From: Dehalococcoidia bacterium
GTDB taxonomy: Bacteria; Chloroflexota; Dehalococcoidia; Lucifugimonadales; SHYF01
Direction: 5' to 3'
DNA length: 16,354 bases
NCBI GenBank assembly: GCA_009692985.1
Contig: SHYF01000017.1
Coordinates: forward strand, 1-16,354
Made by a program: the position numbers and the translations under genes. The notes under the pieces are model-generated. The model did not search any database. It saw only the letters and a program-made list of their open reading frames with translations, and was not told the DNA's origin. Positions 1 to 7,203 of this stretch are shown piece after piece (within the stretch, counting starts at the first letter, position 1; each line of letters begins with the position of its first letter).

Positions 1-728
1 GCCAGGTCGGCACGGGTAGTTCCTGTCGGATAAATGACGCTAGCGCTAATAGCCAAGACTTTCTGAACAAAGATGGAGGGGCGTACAAGCTTAATTCGTA
101 GTTCGTAAGTTCCAGGCGTTTCAATCGAGTCTATGTACTCTTTAATGACTCCTGACCTGGGCGAAACGAGCCCGTCTACCTGACCCATCATCATATTCAG
201 CGAATATGCGACGTCGGCAGATGTCATCTCCTTCCCATTGTGGAACTTGATACCCGGCCGGAGCTTGAACACCATGGTCTTCCCACCATCTTCCAACCGC
301 CACTCTGTACAGATCTCGCAATCTATCTTGTCTCCTTCGTAGTTGACTAAGAGGTTGTTGTACAGCCTGCTATTCCAGATATTGAACCCGCTTGAAGTGG
401 CCAGAAACTGAGCGTCGTGCGAGGAAGGATAACCACCAGAAAACCGGAGGACGCCGCCTTTTTTGGGCTGCACGCCAGGAGTTGGTGTTGTGGTGGACAC
501 AACCACGGATGTGGGTGTTGGTGTGGCTATTGGGCCTAGGCGCGTTGGCGTAGCCGTAGCCAGGGGCGTGGCAGTAGGAGTTGGAGTGGGCACTAACGTA
601 GCGGTAGCAACAGGTGTGGGAGTGGCTTGCTCGCCCGGGCCGCAGGCCAGGGCTATCAGAATCACAGGTAAGGCTATCGCAAGGATCCTCACGATTGGAA
701 ATCTAGGACCAATCGTCTCACGGCTCAT
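1..728 (-). CDS. Peptide/nickel-type ABC transporter substrate-binding lipoprotein, 3' part outside the window
   Basis: This is the first 242 residues of an extracytoplasmic solute-binding protein of the SBP_bac_5 (DppA/OppA-like) family; the C-terminal part lies beyond position 1. The ATG at 726-728 follows a purine-rich GGAAAGGGTGAG stretch. A hydrophobic signal segment ends in ALACG, so Cys29 is the likely lipidated residue, although Ala at -3 makes the lipobox imperfect. A Thr/Pro stalk spans about residues 34-85. The binding domain then begins, with the family-like stretch WRLEDGGKTMVFKLRPGIKF. A CEIC cysteine pair just before it is shared with the upstream paralogue at 826-2616, and the two proteins are near-identical through much of this domain. 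They are separated by only 97 nt, so they probably share a transcript. The ligand is unknown, and no permease or ATPase gene is visible. Confidence in the family is high; in peptide as the ligand it is low. Confidence 0.9.
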   Translation of the reverse strand, partial: MSRETIGPRFPIVRILAIALPVILIALACGPGEQATPTPVATATLVPTPTPTATPLATATPTRLGPIATPTPTSVVVSTTTPTPGVQPKKGGVLRFSGGYPSSHDAQFLATSSGFNIWNSRLYNNLLVNYEGDKIDCEICTEWRLEDGGKTMVFKLRPGIKFHNGKEMTSADVAYSLNMMMGQVDGLVSPRSGVIKEYIDSIETPGTYELRIKLVRPSIFVQKVLAISASVIYPTGTTRADL

Positions 729-825
729 AGCTTTCTCACCCTTTCCAATCTGCTATTGACCGAACTACCTGAATGTATTACACATGGCAGACAGCTAGTA
801 TACTACAGGCAGGGCTCCACAACCG

Positions 826-2616
826 CTAGTCTTTGAGCCACAGCCGGTCCCCACGGAACAGGCCGCTGGAAAACCTGATGCTGAAACCTTGCGTGAATCC
901 TTGAAGCCGGCCCCACCAGTAGTTATCTGCATTCACATGCGGGAGGCCAGCATACGCCACGTCCTTGAGAATGATAATGTCCTGGATTTGGAAGAAGAGA
1001 GCCTTCCTTTTTGCCGGGTCCGCCTCGGCTGACATCAGGAGGAACAACTTGTCAACTTCGGGGTTAGCGTACGCAAAATTGTTCCGAGTGGCTCCGGTTA
1101 TCCAGTACTGCCCAACTATCTCGTCCGGGTCGTAGGTCGTAAGGGCGTATCTGTAACAGCTCAATTGATACGCGCTATCGTTCAGACGATTCTGATGAGT
1201 CACAGCGTCAACAAAATCAAACTTGGTCCTGATTCCGACTTTGGCCAGTTGCCGCTGTGCCTCTTCATTGTACACCCCGTGCGATTCCCAGCCCGTTGTG
1301 CGGCCAAGCTGCAACACATCTATGCCATTTGGGTAGCCCGCATCTTTTAGTAACTGCTTGGCCTGTTCAATCTCCTGCTGCTTCTTTGCCCCGGTTCCCC
1401 AGCCTGGCACTATGTTCCAGATCTGTTCCTTTGGCGTAGCGAACTCCAAACCCTGGTTGTAGAAGAGAAGCTGTTCTACATACTTATTGCCAAAGGTCAC
1501 CTCGCCGACCGCCACCCTGTCCAGCGTCAAGTTGACGGCCTGCCGGAGCTTAATATTGCTGAATGGTGGCTTGTCGTTCGCCATGAAACAACCTTGAGCT
1601 CCGGAGGCAGGCCCGGCGCTGCTGTGGCTCATATTGCCCTGTTCGACCAACTTGTCGAACTGCACTTGAATCTGCCCAGGGTTATCGGAGGTGGCAATCA
1701 GTGTCTCCGTCTTGTGAGTGAGAAATGCAGCTAAGCTGGCGGTGGAATCGGCAACTACGGTCACCTCTTGGCTGTCAAGATATGGAAGGCCGGGTTTGAA
1801 GTAGCTAGTGTTCCGCTCGTAGAACATGCTAGCTCCTTGCACTGCCCTAGTGAGAACGTATGGCCCGGAACCGGCTGGCGCTTTCGCCAGGTCGGCACGG
1901 GTAGTTCCTGTCGGATATATGACCCCAGCGCCAATAGCCAGGACTTTCTGAACGAAGATGGAGGGGCGCACCAGCTTCACGCGTACCTCGTAAGCTCCAG
2001 GTGTTTCAACTGCGTCTATGTACTCCTTAATGACTCCGGCCCTGGGCGATACAATGCCATCTATCTGCCCCATCAGCATCTTTAGCGAATACGCAACATC
2101 AGCAGAGGTCATCTCTTTTCCATTGTGGAACTTGATACCCGGCTGGAGCTTGAACACCATAGTCTTCCCAGCATCCTCCAACCGCCACTCCGTGCATATC
2201 TCGCAATCTATCTTGTTTCCTTCGTAGTTGACGAAGAGGTTACTGTACAGCCTGCTGTTATAGACGGGAAGCCCGCTTGATGCGGTCAGAAACTGTGCGT
2301 CGTGCGATGGAGGATAAGAGCCAGCAATAAACCGGATTGTGCCGCCTTTTTTGGGCTGCACGCCAGGAGTTGGTGTGGGCGTAAACACAGCCACGGATGT
2401 GGGTGTTGGTGTGGCTACTGGGCTTGGGCGCGTTGGCGTAGGCGTAGCCAAAGGCGCCGCCGTAGGGATCGCCGTGGGCGACAAGGTAGCAGTGGCAGCA
2501 AGAGTGGGTGTAGCTTCCTCTCCGGGGCCACACGCCAGGGCCGCCATAATTAGAGCCACGGCCACCGCGAACATTCTGAGAACGGGCCCAATCTTGCCTT
2601 TGCTAACCTGCTCCAT
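826..2616 (-). CDS. Peptide/nickel-type ABC transporter substrate-binding lipoprotein (complete)
   Basis: A complete 596-residue solute-binding protein of the SBP_bac_5 family that would bind its ligand outside the cytoplasmic membrane for an ABC importer. The ATG at 2614-2616 is chosen over an in-frame ATG at 2685 because it has a strong AAAGGAG ribosome site and puts a short charged stretch directly before the signal helix. The helix ends in ALACG, giving Cys29 as the likely lipidated residue. A Thr/Pro stalk covers about residues 34-86. The globular domain follows, including FHNGKEMTSADVAYSLKMLM and, further on, LRQAVNLTLDRVAVGEV, both typical of DppA-like proteins. The CEIC pair seen in the neighbour is also present. 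It is the full-length paralogue of the truncated copy at 1-728. Its position just downstream of three acyl-CoA dehydrogenases suggests it delivers their substrate, but that is inference. Confidence 0.93.
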   Translation of the reverse strand: MEQVSKGKIGPVLRMFAVAVALIMAALACGPGEEATPTLAATATLSPTAIPTAAPLATPTPTRPSPVATPTPTSVAVFTPTPTPGVQPKKGGTIRFIAGSYPPSHDAQFLTASSGLPVYNSRLYSNLFVNYEGNKIDCEICTEWRLEDAGKTMVFKLQPGIKFHNGKEMTSADVAYSLKMLMGQIDGIVSPRAGVIKEYIDAVETPGAYEVRVKLVRPSIFVQKVLAIGAGVIYPTGTTRADLAKAPAGSGPYVLTRAVQGASMFYERNTSYFKPGLPYLDSQEVTVVADSTASLAAFLTHKTETLIATSDNPGQIQVQFDKLVEQGNMSHSSAGPASGAQGCFMANDKPPFSNIKLRQAVNLTLDRVAVGEVTFGNKYVEQLLFYNQGLEFATPKEQIWNIVPGWGTGAKKQQEIEQAKQLLKDAGYPNGIDVLQLGRTTGWESHGVYNEEAQRQLAKVGIRTKFDFVDAVTHQNRLNDSAYQLSCYRYALTTYDPDEIVGQYWITGATRNNFAYANPEVDKLFLLMSAEADPAKRKALFFQIQDIIILKDVAYAGLPHVNADNYWWGRLQGFTQGFSIRFSSGLFRGDRLWLKD

Positions 2617-2730
2617 GCCACTCTCCTTTTGCCAACTATGAAACCAGTACGCACATGCGAAGTTGATCGGTTCCGCAGAAAACATCTTCTTCGGCTCTAA
2701 GCCGCGTCCGTGGCCGGATTCCTCAAACCA

Positions 2731-3990
2731 TTATGGGACCTTGACTCCACCCGGCGCGCTCATGTGGGTGGGAGCTGCCTGATCCCTGGTGCGGCTGATG
2801 CCTAAGCGCCGCGCCACGATCACCTTGGTGATGTTGAGACTTCCGCCACCGTGGTCGCTGTGTCGCTCCCGCATCTCAAGCTCCTGCATGCCGCCGTAGG
2901 GGGCCAGAGGATCGTGCTTGTTGATGTTAGCATACATGCCCATCACATCCCGCACCTTCGCTTTGGCGTGTATGACCCGGTATCGGTTAAACAGGCCGTT
3001 GGTAGCACCTTCCCAGCTCATCGTCTGCTTATTCATGACCAACCAGTGGTTACGTGTGCTGAACAATGCATGTACGTGATCCTCAATCCAGGCGTCCAGT
3101 GCCTTCTCCTGGAGCCAAGGGTCACCGCCTGGTAGGTTGCCTCTCCTTCTACTCTCTTGCATGTAATCAACCAGGTTGGTCACCACAGCATCCTCAAACG
3201 CAACGCCTCCCCTGCCGCTGTGCTCACTCTCCATAACAGTACTCATTACCTGCCAGCCCTGGGTCGGACCACCAATGAGATGGTCCGCCGGAACCCGCAC
3301 GTTGTCCATGTAGACGAAATTCTGCACGTTGACCCCCACCAGAGTCATAGGCACGATCTGGAGTCCCGGGGATGGGTTGGGAACTATGAAGAACCCGGTG
3401 TTCCTGTGCCTGGGCGCTTCCGGGTCAGTCATAGCCTGGCCGGAAAGAAAGCTCACACCCTGAAAGGTGCTGATGAAAGTGTTCTGCCCGCTGAGCAGCC
3501 AGTCATCGCCGTCCCTGACAGCCCTGTTCCGGACGTTAGCCTGGTCGGAGCCGCTCTGAGGTTCGGTGAGCTTCTGGTGACAGGTCTTCTCCCCCCTCAG
3601 AAGAGGAGTCACGAACTTCTGCTTCTGCTCCTCAGTGCCCCAGACCAGAATGGGTTCGATGGTCGTGCCACCAGAGTGGTGGGGTACGACGCCTCCCTTG
3701 CGGAACTCCTCGTGGATGATTGCCTCATGGTCTCCTGTGAGGCCGCCACCGCCGTACTGCTTCGGATAGGTGGGGTAGAGCCAGCCCCTCTTTCCAAGCT
3801 CCCTGTGTTTCTCATTCCAGAAAGCCGTCATCTCCGGCGCACGGTCTCCCGCTTCCTCATACCGAATGATGCCGTGAGCTGTGCCCATAGGCATCTTCAT
3901 GTCTTCTGGAACGTTCGATTTGAGCCAGGTCCGGACCTCATTGCGGAACTTCTCCATCTCTGGGGTGGGAGGGGTGCTATCAAAGTCCAT
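2731..3990 (-). CDS. Acyl-CoA dehydrogenase family protein, first of three paralogues (ACAD1)
   Basis: A 419-residue FAD-dependent acyl-CoA dehydrogenase homologue, expected to put an alpha,beta double bond into a cytoplasmic acyl-CoA and pass electrons to an electron-transfer flavoprotein. An N-terminal helical domain (about 1-115) is followed by the family signature LTEPQSGSD (141-149) and the beta domain, then a C-terminal helical domain from about 245. The ATG at 3988-3990 has AAGGAAGGTG before it. The glutamate usual near the C-terminus (in EGT of medium-chain enzymes) is replaced, with Gly382 at the aligned place. Glu256 in the MESEH stretch falls where isovaleryl-CoA dehydrogenase keeps its base. 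It is much closer to ACAD2 (4263-5504) than to ACAD3. A promoter-like sequence lies about 50 nt upstream. The substrate cannot be told from sequence. Confidence 0.93.
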   Translation of the reverse strand: MDFDSTPPTPEMEKFRNEVRTWLKSNVPEDMKMPMGTAHGIIRYEEAGDRAPEMTAFWNEKHRELGKRGWLYPTYPKQYGGGGLTGDHEAIIHEEFRKGGVVPHHSGGTTIEPILVWGTEEQKQKFVTPLLRGEKTCHQKLTEPQSGSDQANVRNRAVRDGDDWLLSGQNTFISTFQGVSFLSGQAMTDPEAPRHRNTGFFIVPNPSPGLQIVPMTLVGVNVQNFVYMDNVRVPADHLIGGPTQGWQVMSTVMESEHSGRGGVAFEDAVVTNLVDYMQESRRRGNLPGGDPWLQEKALDAWIEDHVHALFSTRNHWLVMNKQTMSWEGATNGLFNRYRVIHAKAKVRDVMGMYANINKHDPLAPYGGMQELEMRERHSDHGGGSLNITKVIVARRLGISRTRDQAAPTHMSAPGGVKVP

Positions 3991-4039
3991 CGTGCACCTT
4001 CCTTATCTGCTAGGCAATACAGATGGTTTCAGATACCCG

Positions 4040-4069
4040 ACTATATACGACGGCGTCCTGCAGCGTCAA
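4040..4069 (-). promoter_or_regulatory. Putative sigma70-type promoter for ACAD1
   Basis: On the minus strand TTGACG (4069-4064) and TATAGT (4045-4040) are separated by 18 nt. Each matches five of six consensus bases. The -10 box ends about 50 nt before the ACAD1 start codon, leaving a short leader that contains the ribosome site. A hairpin lies between this site and the upstream gene ACAD2, which fits a new transcript starting here. It was found by eye only. Confidence 0.5.
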
Positions 4070-4204
4070 GAACCGTCATCCTGTTTTGCGGGGCTGCTAA
4101 TCCGCCCCGTTCATCTTGAGCCAAGGTTGTTTGGTCGTACAACAGATTAGCGATGCACGGCCTTCTTCCCCTGGTGTTGCAACTGAACGACGGGTCCGAG
4201 TGCA

Positions 4205-4245
4205 CAAACACCGTACCGCCCATTGCGTGGGCGGTATGGTGTTTG
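4205..4245. repeat. Strong 18-bp inverted repeat between ACAD2 and ACAD1
   Basis: The arms 4205-4222 (CAAACACCGTACCGCCCA) and 4228-4245 are complementary at 17 of 18 positions around the 5-nt loop TTGCG. On the minus strand the hairpin begins 17 nt after the ACAD2 stop codon, where a terminator or an mRNA-stabilising 3' hairpin would sit. No T-run follows on either strand, so it is not a canonical intrinsic terminator. Confidence 0.75.
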
Positions 4246-4262
4246 CCGGCTCCGCTTAGCTA

Positions 4263-5504
4263 TTACACTGTGGTCTTAGTAGCAGTCAGGCGGGTGGGAG
4301 CTGCACGCTCTCTGGTGCGGCTGATGCCGATACGCCGGGCTATTATTACCTTGCCGATATTGATACCCCCGGCAGTATGGGGGTACGACATCTGCTGCCA
4401 ATCCTGCAAGCCGCCATAGGGGGCCAGAGGATCATTCTTGCCGAGGTGAGCATACATACCCATGACAGTACGCACCCTAGCTTTGGTACGTAATCCCTCC
4501 TCTCGGTTGATGTGCCTGCCGGTAGCCCCTTCCCAGCCCATCGCCGTCTTACTCATGAACAACCAGTGGGTACGCATAACAAACAGAGCATAGATGTGGT
4601 GGTCAATCCAGGCACTCACCGTGTTCTGCTGGAGCACAGGGTCAGATCCTGAGTGGGTCCCTCGCTTTCTATTCTGTTGCATAACGTCAACCAAGGTAGT
4701 CACCACGCGGTTCTCAGGCGCAACAGCACTGCCGCTGCTTTGTTGTTCCTGATCCAGAACGGTTCCCATCACCTGCCAGCCTTGCGTCGGATCGCCAATA
4801 AGGTGGTCTGCTGGCACGCGTACGTTGTCCATAAATATGAACTTGGGTTTCCCAGTGATCAGGTTCATATTCTGCATAGTCAGCCCCTTGACGGGGTTGG
4901 GAATTAGGAAGAAACCAACGTTACGGTGCCGGGGCGCATCGGGGTCTGTCATAGCCGGGCCAGAAAGATAGTCGACGCCCTCGAAGGTGCTGATGAAGAC
5001 TCTCTGCCCGGTGATCAGCCAGTCATCTCCATCCCTGACAGCCCGGGTTCGGACGTTGGCCAAGTCCGAGCCACTTTGGGGCTCGGTGAGCGCCCGGTGG
5101 CTGGTCTTCTCTCCTCTCACTAAGGGAACAACGAACTTCTGCTTCTGGGCCTCGGTACCCCAGACCAGGACTGGATCAATAGTCTGGGCATCGGAGTGAT
5201 GCGGTACCACTCCTCCTTTGTGGAACTCCTCCGCGAGGGTCGCCTCATGTTCTGCTGTGAAACCACCGCCGCCGTACTGCTTCGGATAGGTGGGATAGAG
5301 CCACCCCTTCTTTCCGAGCTCCAAGTGTTTCTCCTTCCAGAAAGCCATCATCTCCGCCGCGCGGTCACTGCCTTCTTCGTACCCAAAAATGCCACGCGAC
5401 ATGGCGGGCATCCGCATGTTCTCTGGGACGTTCGCCTTAATCCAAGCCCGGACCTCCATGCGGAACTCTTCCTGCTCCTTGGTGTAGGTATTCTCAAAAT
5501 TCAT
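4263..5504 (-). CDS. Acyl-CoA dehydrogenase family protein, second of three paralogues (ACAD2)
   Basis: A 413-residue acyl-CoA dehydrogenase homologue closely similar to ACAD1 along its whole length. Shared stretches include GWLYPTYPKQYGGGG (68-82), ALTEPQSGSD (138-147), MTDPDAPRHRN (185-195) and DNVRVPADHLIG (226-237). The ATG at 5502-5504 is preceded by GAAAGGGGCAG. The C-terminal catalytic Glu position of medium-chain enzymes is Ala378, while Glu253 in LDQEQ matches the conserved helix-G glutamate of its two neighbours. A TATAGT box about 50 nt upstream, at the same place as in ACAD1, could drive it separately. Its sequence just after the stop codon resembles that after ACAD3, as expected from tandem duplication. 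Family assignment is firm; the acyl substrate is unknown. Confidence 0.93.
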   Translation of the reverse strand: MNFENTYTKEQEEFRMEVRAWIKANVPENMRMPAMSRGIFGYEEGSDRAAEMMAFWKEKHLELGKKGWLYPTYPKQYGGGGFTAEHEATLAEEFHKGGVVPHHSDAQTIDPVLVWGTEAQKQKFVVPLVRGEKTSHRALTEPQSGSDLANVRTRAVRDGDDWLITGQRVFISTFEGVDYLSGPAMTDPDAPRHRNVGFFLIPNPVKGLTMQNMNLITGKPKFIFMDNVRVPADHLIGDPTQGWQVMGTVLDQEQQSSGSAVAPENRVVTTLVDVMQQNRKRGTHSGSDPVLQQNTVSAWIDHHIYALFVMRTHWLFMSKTAMGWEGATGRHINREEGLRTKARVRTVMGMYAHLGKNDPLAPYGGLQDWQQMSYPHTAGGINIGKVIIARRIGISRTRERAAPTRLTATKTTV

Positions 5505-5555
5505 GCGCTGCCCCTTTCAACTACTTGGCAACCGCCCGTAAGTCCCCACTTAGAG

Positions 5556-5585
5556 ACTATAGAGCGCACCAAAACGCTTTTGTAA
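5556..5585 (-). promoter_or_regulatory. Weak candidate promoter for ACAD2
   Basis: On the minus strand TATAGT (5561-5556) lies 18 nt after TTACAA (5585-5580). The -10 box is good but the -35 is poor. The placement, about 50 nt before the ATG, copies that of the better promoter of ACAD1, and this is the main reason to list it. Confidence 0.25.
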
Positions 5586-5682
5586 GGCTACTCACTTACT
5601 TGTGTTGCCCCTAAGCAGAATTACATTCATACCCGCTTTCCAGAGTCAAGATTGTATAGTTTTTGCCGAATCCGCTACGCCA

Positions 5683-6918
5683 TTACACGGTGTACTTAGT
5701 AGCCGTGGCAGGCGTAGGGGCCGGCCGCTCCTTGGTACGGCTGATCCCTATTCGCCTGGCAAGCACAACCTTGGCGATGTTGCGACTCCCCGCTCCGTGC
5801 TGGGCTTGAAAACTTGTACGTTGGAACACCTCTTGCACTCCACCGTGAGGCGTTAGCGGGTCATGAGTACCAAGCATGGCATACATCTGCATCACATCTC
5901 GAGCTGTGGCCGCGTTCCTGAGCCTGTGATTTCTGGCAAACAGCGCATTCATCGCGCCCTCCCAGCTCATCTCCTGCCTGTTCATGTACATCGAGTAGGT
6001 CCGCATGCCAAACAGCTCATCCAGATGCGCATCTATGAATACGTCAACGGCAGACTGCTGGAGCACAGGGTCTCCTCCTGGATGCTTCCCCAGCCCCCTT
6101 TTCTGATGCAGGTAGTCCACAATGGAAACTGCAATTTCGTCTCTGAAGAAAGCCCTCCCACGGCCACCGTGTTCCTGCTCTAGAGTAGTGTTGACTACCT
6201 GCCACCCACTGTGGTCGCCACCAATAAGGTGGTCAGCTGGCACACGTACGTCGTCCATAAAGAGGAATGCCTTGCGGTTAAACTTGTCCTGGCCATGAAC
6301 CAAATTCATCCATTGGACGCTCATTCCTGGTGCAGGATATGGAATCATGAAGAACCCCAGATTCCTATGCCGCGGAGCCTGCGGGTCCGTCAACATGGGG
6401 CCGTAGTACCAACTAGGTTCGGTTTCATGGCCACCAGGGAAGACCGCCGAGCCATTGAGTATCCACGAATCGCCATCCCTGACAGCTCGGCTCTGATAGC
6501 TCGCCAGGTCAGCCCCTGAGTGTGGCTCGGTCAGCTTCTCCCAGGTAATCATCTCTCCCTTCAGGAGAGGCACGAGGAACTTCTGCTTTTGCTCTTCTGT
6601 ACCCCAGACCAGCAGAGGGGGCAATGACAGGCTATTACCTCCCCGGGCCACATCGGCCCTCTGGAACTCCTCCAGGATAATCGTCTCGTGCTCACCCGAT
6701 AGGCCCCCTCCGCCGTACTCTTTGGGATAGGTCGGATGAAGCCACCCCTTGGCCCCCAGTTTGCGATGCATACCTCGCCAGAACTGCCACTGCTCTTCTG
6801 TTGGGTCAGCTGGGTCTACTGGCAACCTCATACTCGCCGGTATGTTCTCCTCCAGCCAGCTCCTGACCTCTATTCGAAACCGTTCCTGATCGTCTGTATA
6901 GTGAATCTGGAAGTCCAT
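5683..6918 (-). CDS. Acyl-CoA dehydrogenase family protein, third of three paralogues (ACAD3)
   Basis: A 411-residue acyl-CoA dehydrogenase homologue, the most divergent of the three. It keeps the scaffold GWLHPTYPKEYGGGG (58-72), LVWGTEEQKQKF (103-114), KLTEPHSGAD (128-137) and DDVRVPADHLIGG (222-234). The ATG at 6916-6918 has GGAAAGGGGGGCACG in front. Around residues 90-100 the VVPHHS-type segment shared by ACAD1 and ACAD2 is replaced by ARGGNSLSLP. The segment after 160 (PGGHETEPSWYYG) also differs, and both changes suggest another substrate. Ala376 occupies the canonical C-terminal Glu place; Glu249 in LEQEH is the likely base. It is the first dehydrogenase after the CoA transferase in the transcribed direction. 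Family assignment is firm; the reaction is inferred from the family. Confidence 0.93.
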   Translation of the reverse strand: MDFQIHYTDDQERFRIEVRSWLEENIPASMRLPVDPADPTEEQWQFWRGMHRKLGAKGWLHPTYPKEYGGGGLSGEHETIILEEFQRADVARGGNSLSLPPLLVWGTEEQKQKFLVPLLKGEMITWEKLTEPHSGADLASYQSRAVRDGDSWILNGSAVFPGGHETEPSWYYGPMLTDPQAPRHRNLGFFMIPYPAPGMSVQWMNLVHGQDKFNRKAFLFMDDVRVPADHLIGGDHSGWQVVNTTLEQEHGGRGRAFFRDEIAVSIVDYLHQKRGLGKHPGGDPVLQQSAVDVFIDAHLDELFGMRTYSMYMNRQEMSWEGAMNALFARNHRLRNAATARDVMQMYAMLGTHDPLTPHGGVQEVFQRTSFQAQHGAGSRNIAKVVLARRIGISRTKERPAPTPATATKYTV

Positions 6919-7052
6919 CGTGCCCCCCTTTCCGTAGTTTAGGACCTATAGCTTCTAGCAGCCTGGCCACATAAAAACAGACGTCCGCGCCCACTATCGC
7001 CTAAGAAGCCCTTTGGCATAGCCAGATAATACCACCATGTCTTGCTGATTTG

Positions 7053-7151
7053 TCAAACATAATCTTCCCAGTTCCTCAATTGGCGAATTTCGTCTCTCCA
7101 GAACAGCGCTATGAAATCTCCTTCGACTATCCCGTCCGAGGCTGTGCCCAT
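7053..7151 (-). CDS. Candidate 32-residue small protein or gene remnant, unrecognised
   Basis: On the minus strand, 52 nt after the CoA transferase stop, an ATG (7149-7151) opens a 32-codon frame ending at TGA (7053-7055). GGAGAAGGGG sits about 7 nt before the ATG, a respectable ribosome site. The peptide has a credible composition, mixed acidic, aromatic and hydrophobic (DFIALFWRDEIRQL then NWEDYV). It resembles nothing I can name, and it could equally be the 3' remnant of a lost gene. The rest of 6919-7203 shows no other feature. Confidence 0.3.
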   Translation of the reverse strand: MGTASDGIVEGDFIALFWRDEIRQLRNWEDYV

Positions 7152-7203
7152 CTGGAATCCCCTTCTCCAGTGGCTTTGAAATGGGGTGTGGCGGGATAGT
7201 GTC

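Noticed and set aside
463..759. Val/Gly-rich open frames opposite the solute-binding protein stalks (also 2339-2641)
   Set aside because: They are the reverse complement of Thr/Pro codon repeats and recur wherever a stalk occurs.
797..806. TAGTATACTA palindrome with a TATACT -10-like box ahead of the truncated binding protein
   Set aside because: No acceptable -35 box at 15-19 nt spacing; a 10-bp AT-rich palindrome alone is weak evidence.
2692..2704. CGGCT-CTA-AGCCG mini-hairpin between ACAD1 and the binding protein as a terminator
   Set aside because: Five-pair stem with no T-run; too small to support a terminator call.
3157..4119. 320-codon open frame on the plus strand inside ACAD1
   Set aside because: Antisense to a clear acyl-CoA dehydrogenase with all family motifs; the antisense translation has no recognisable domain.
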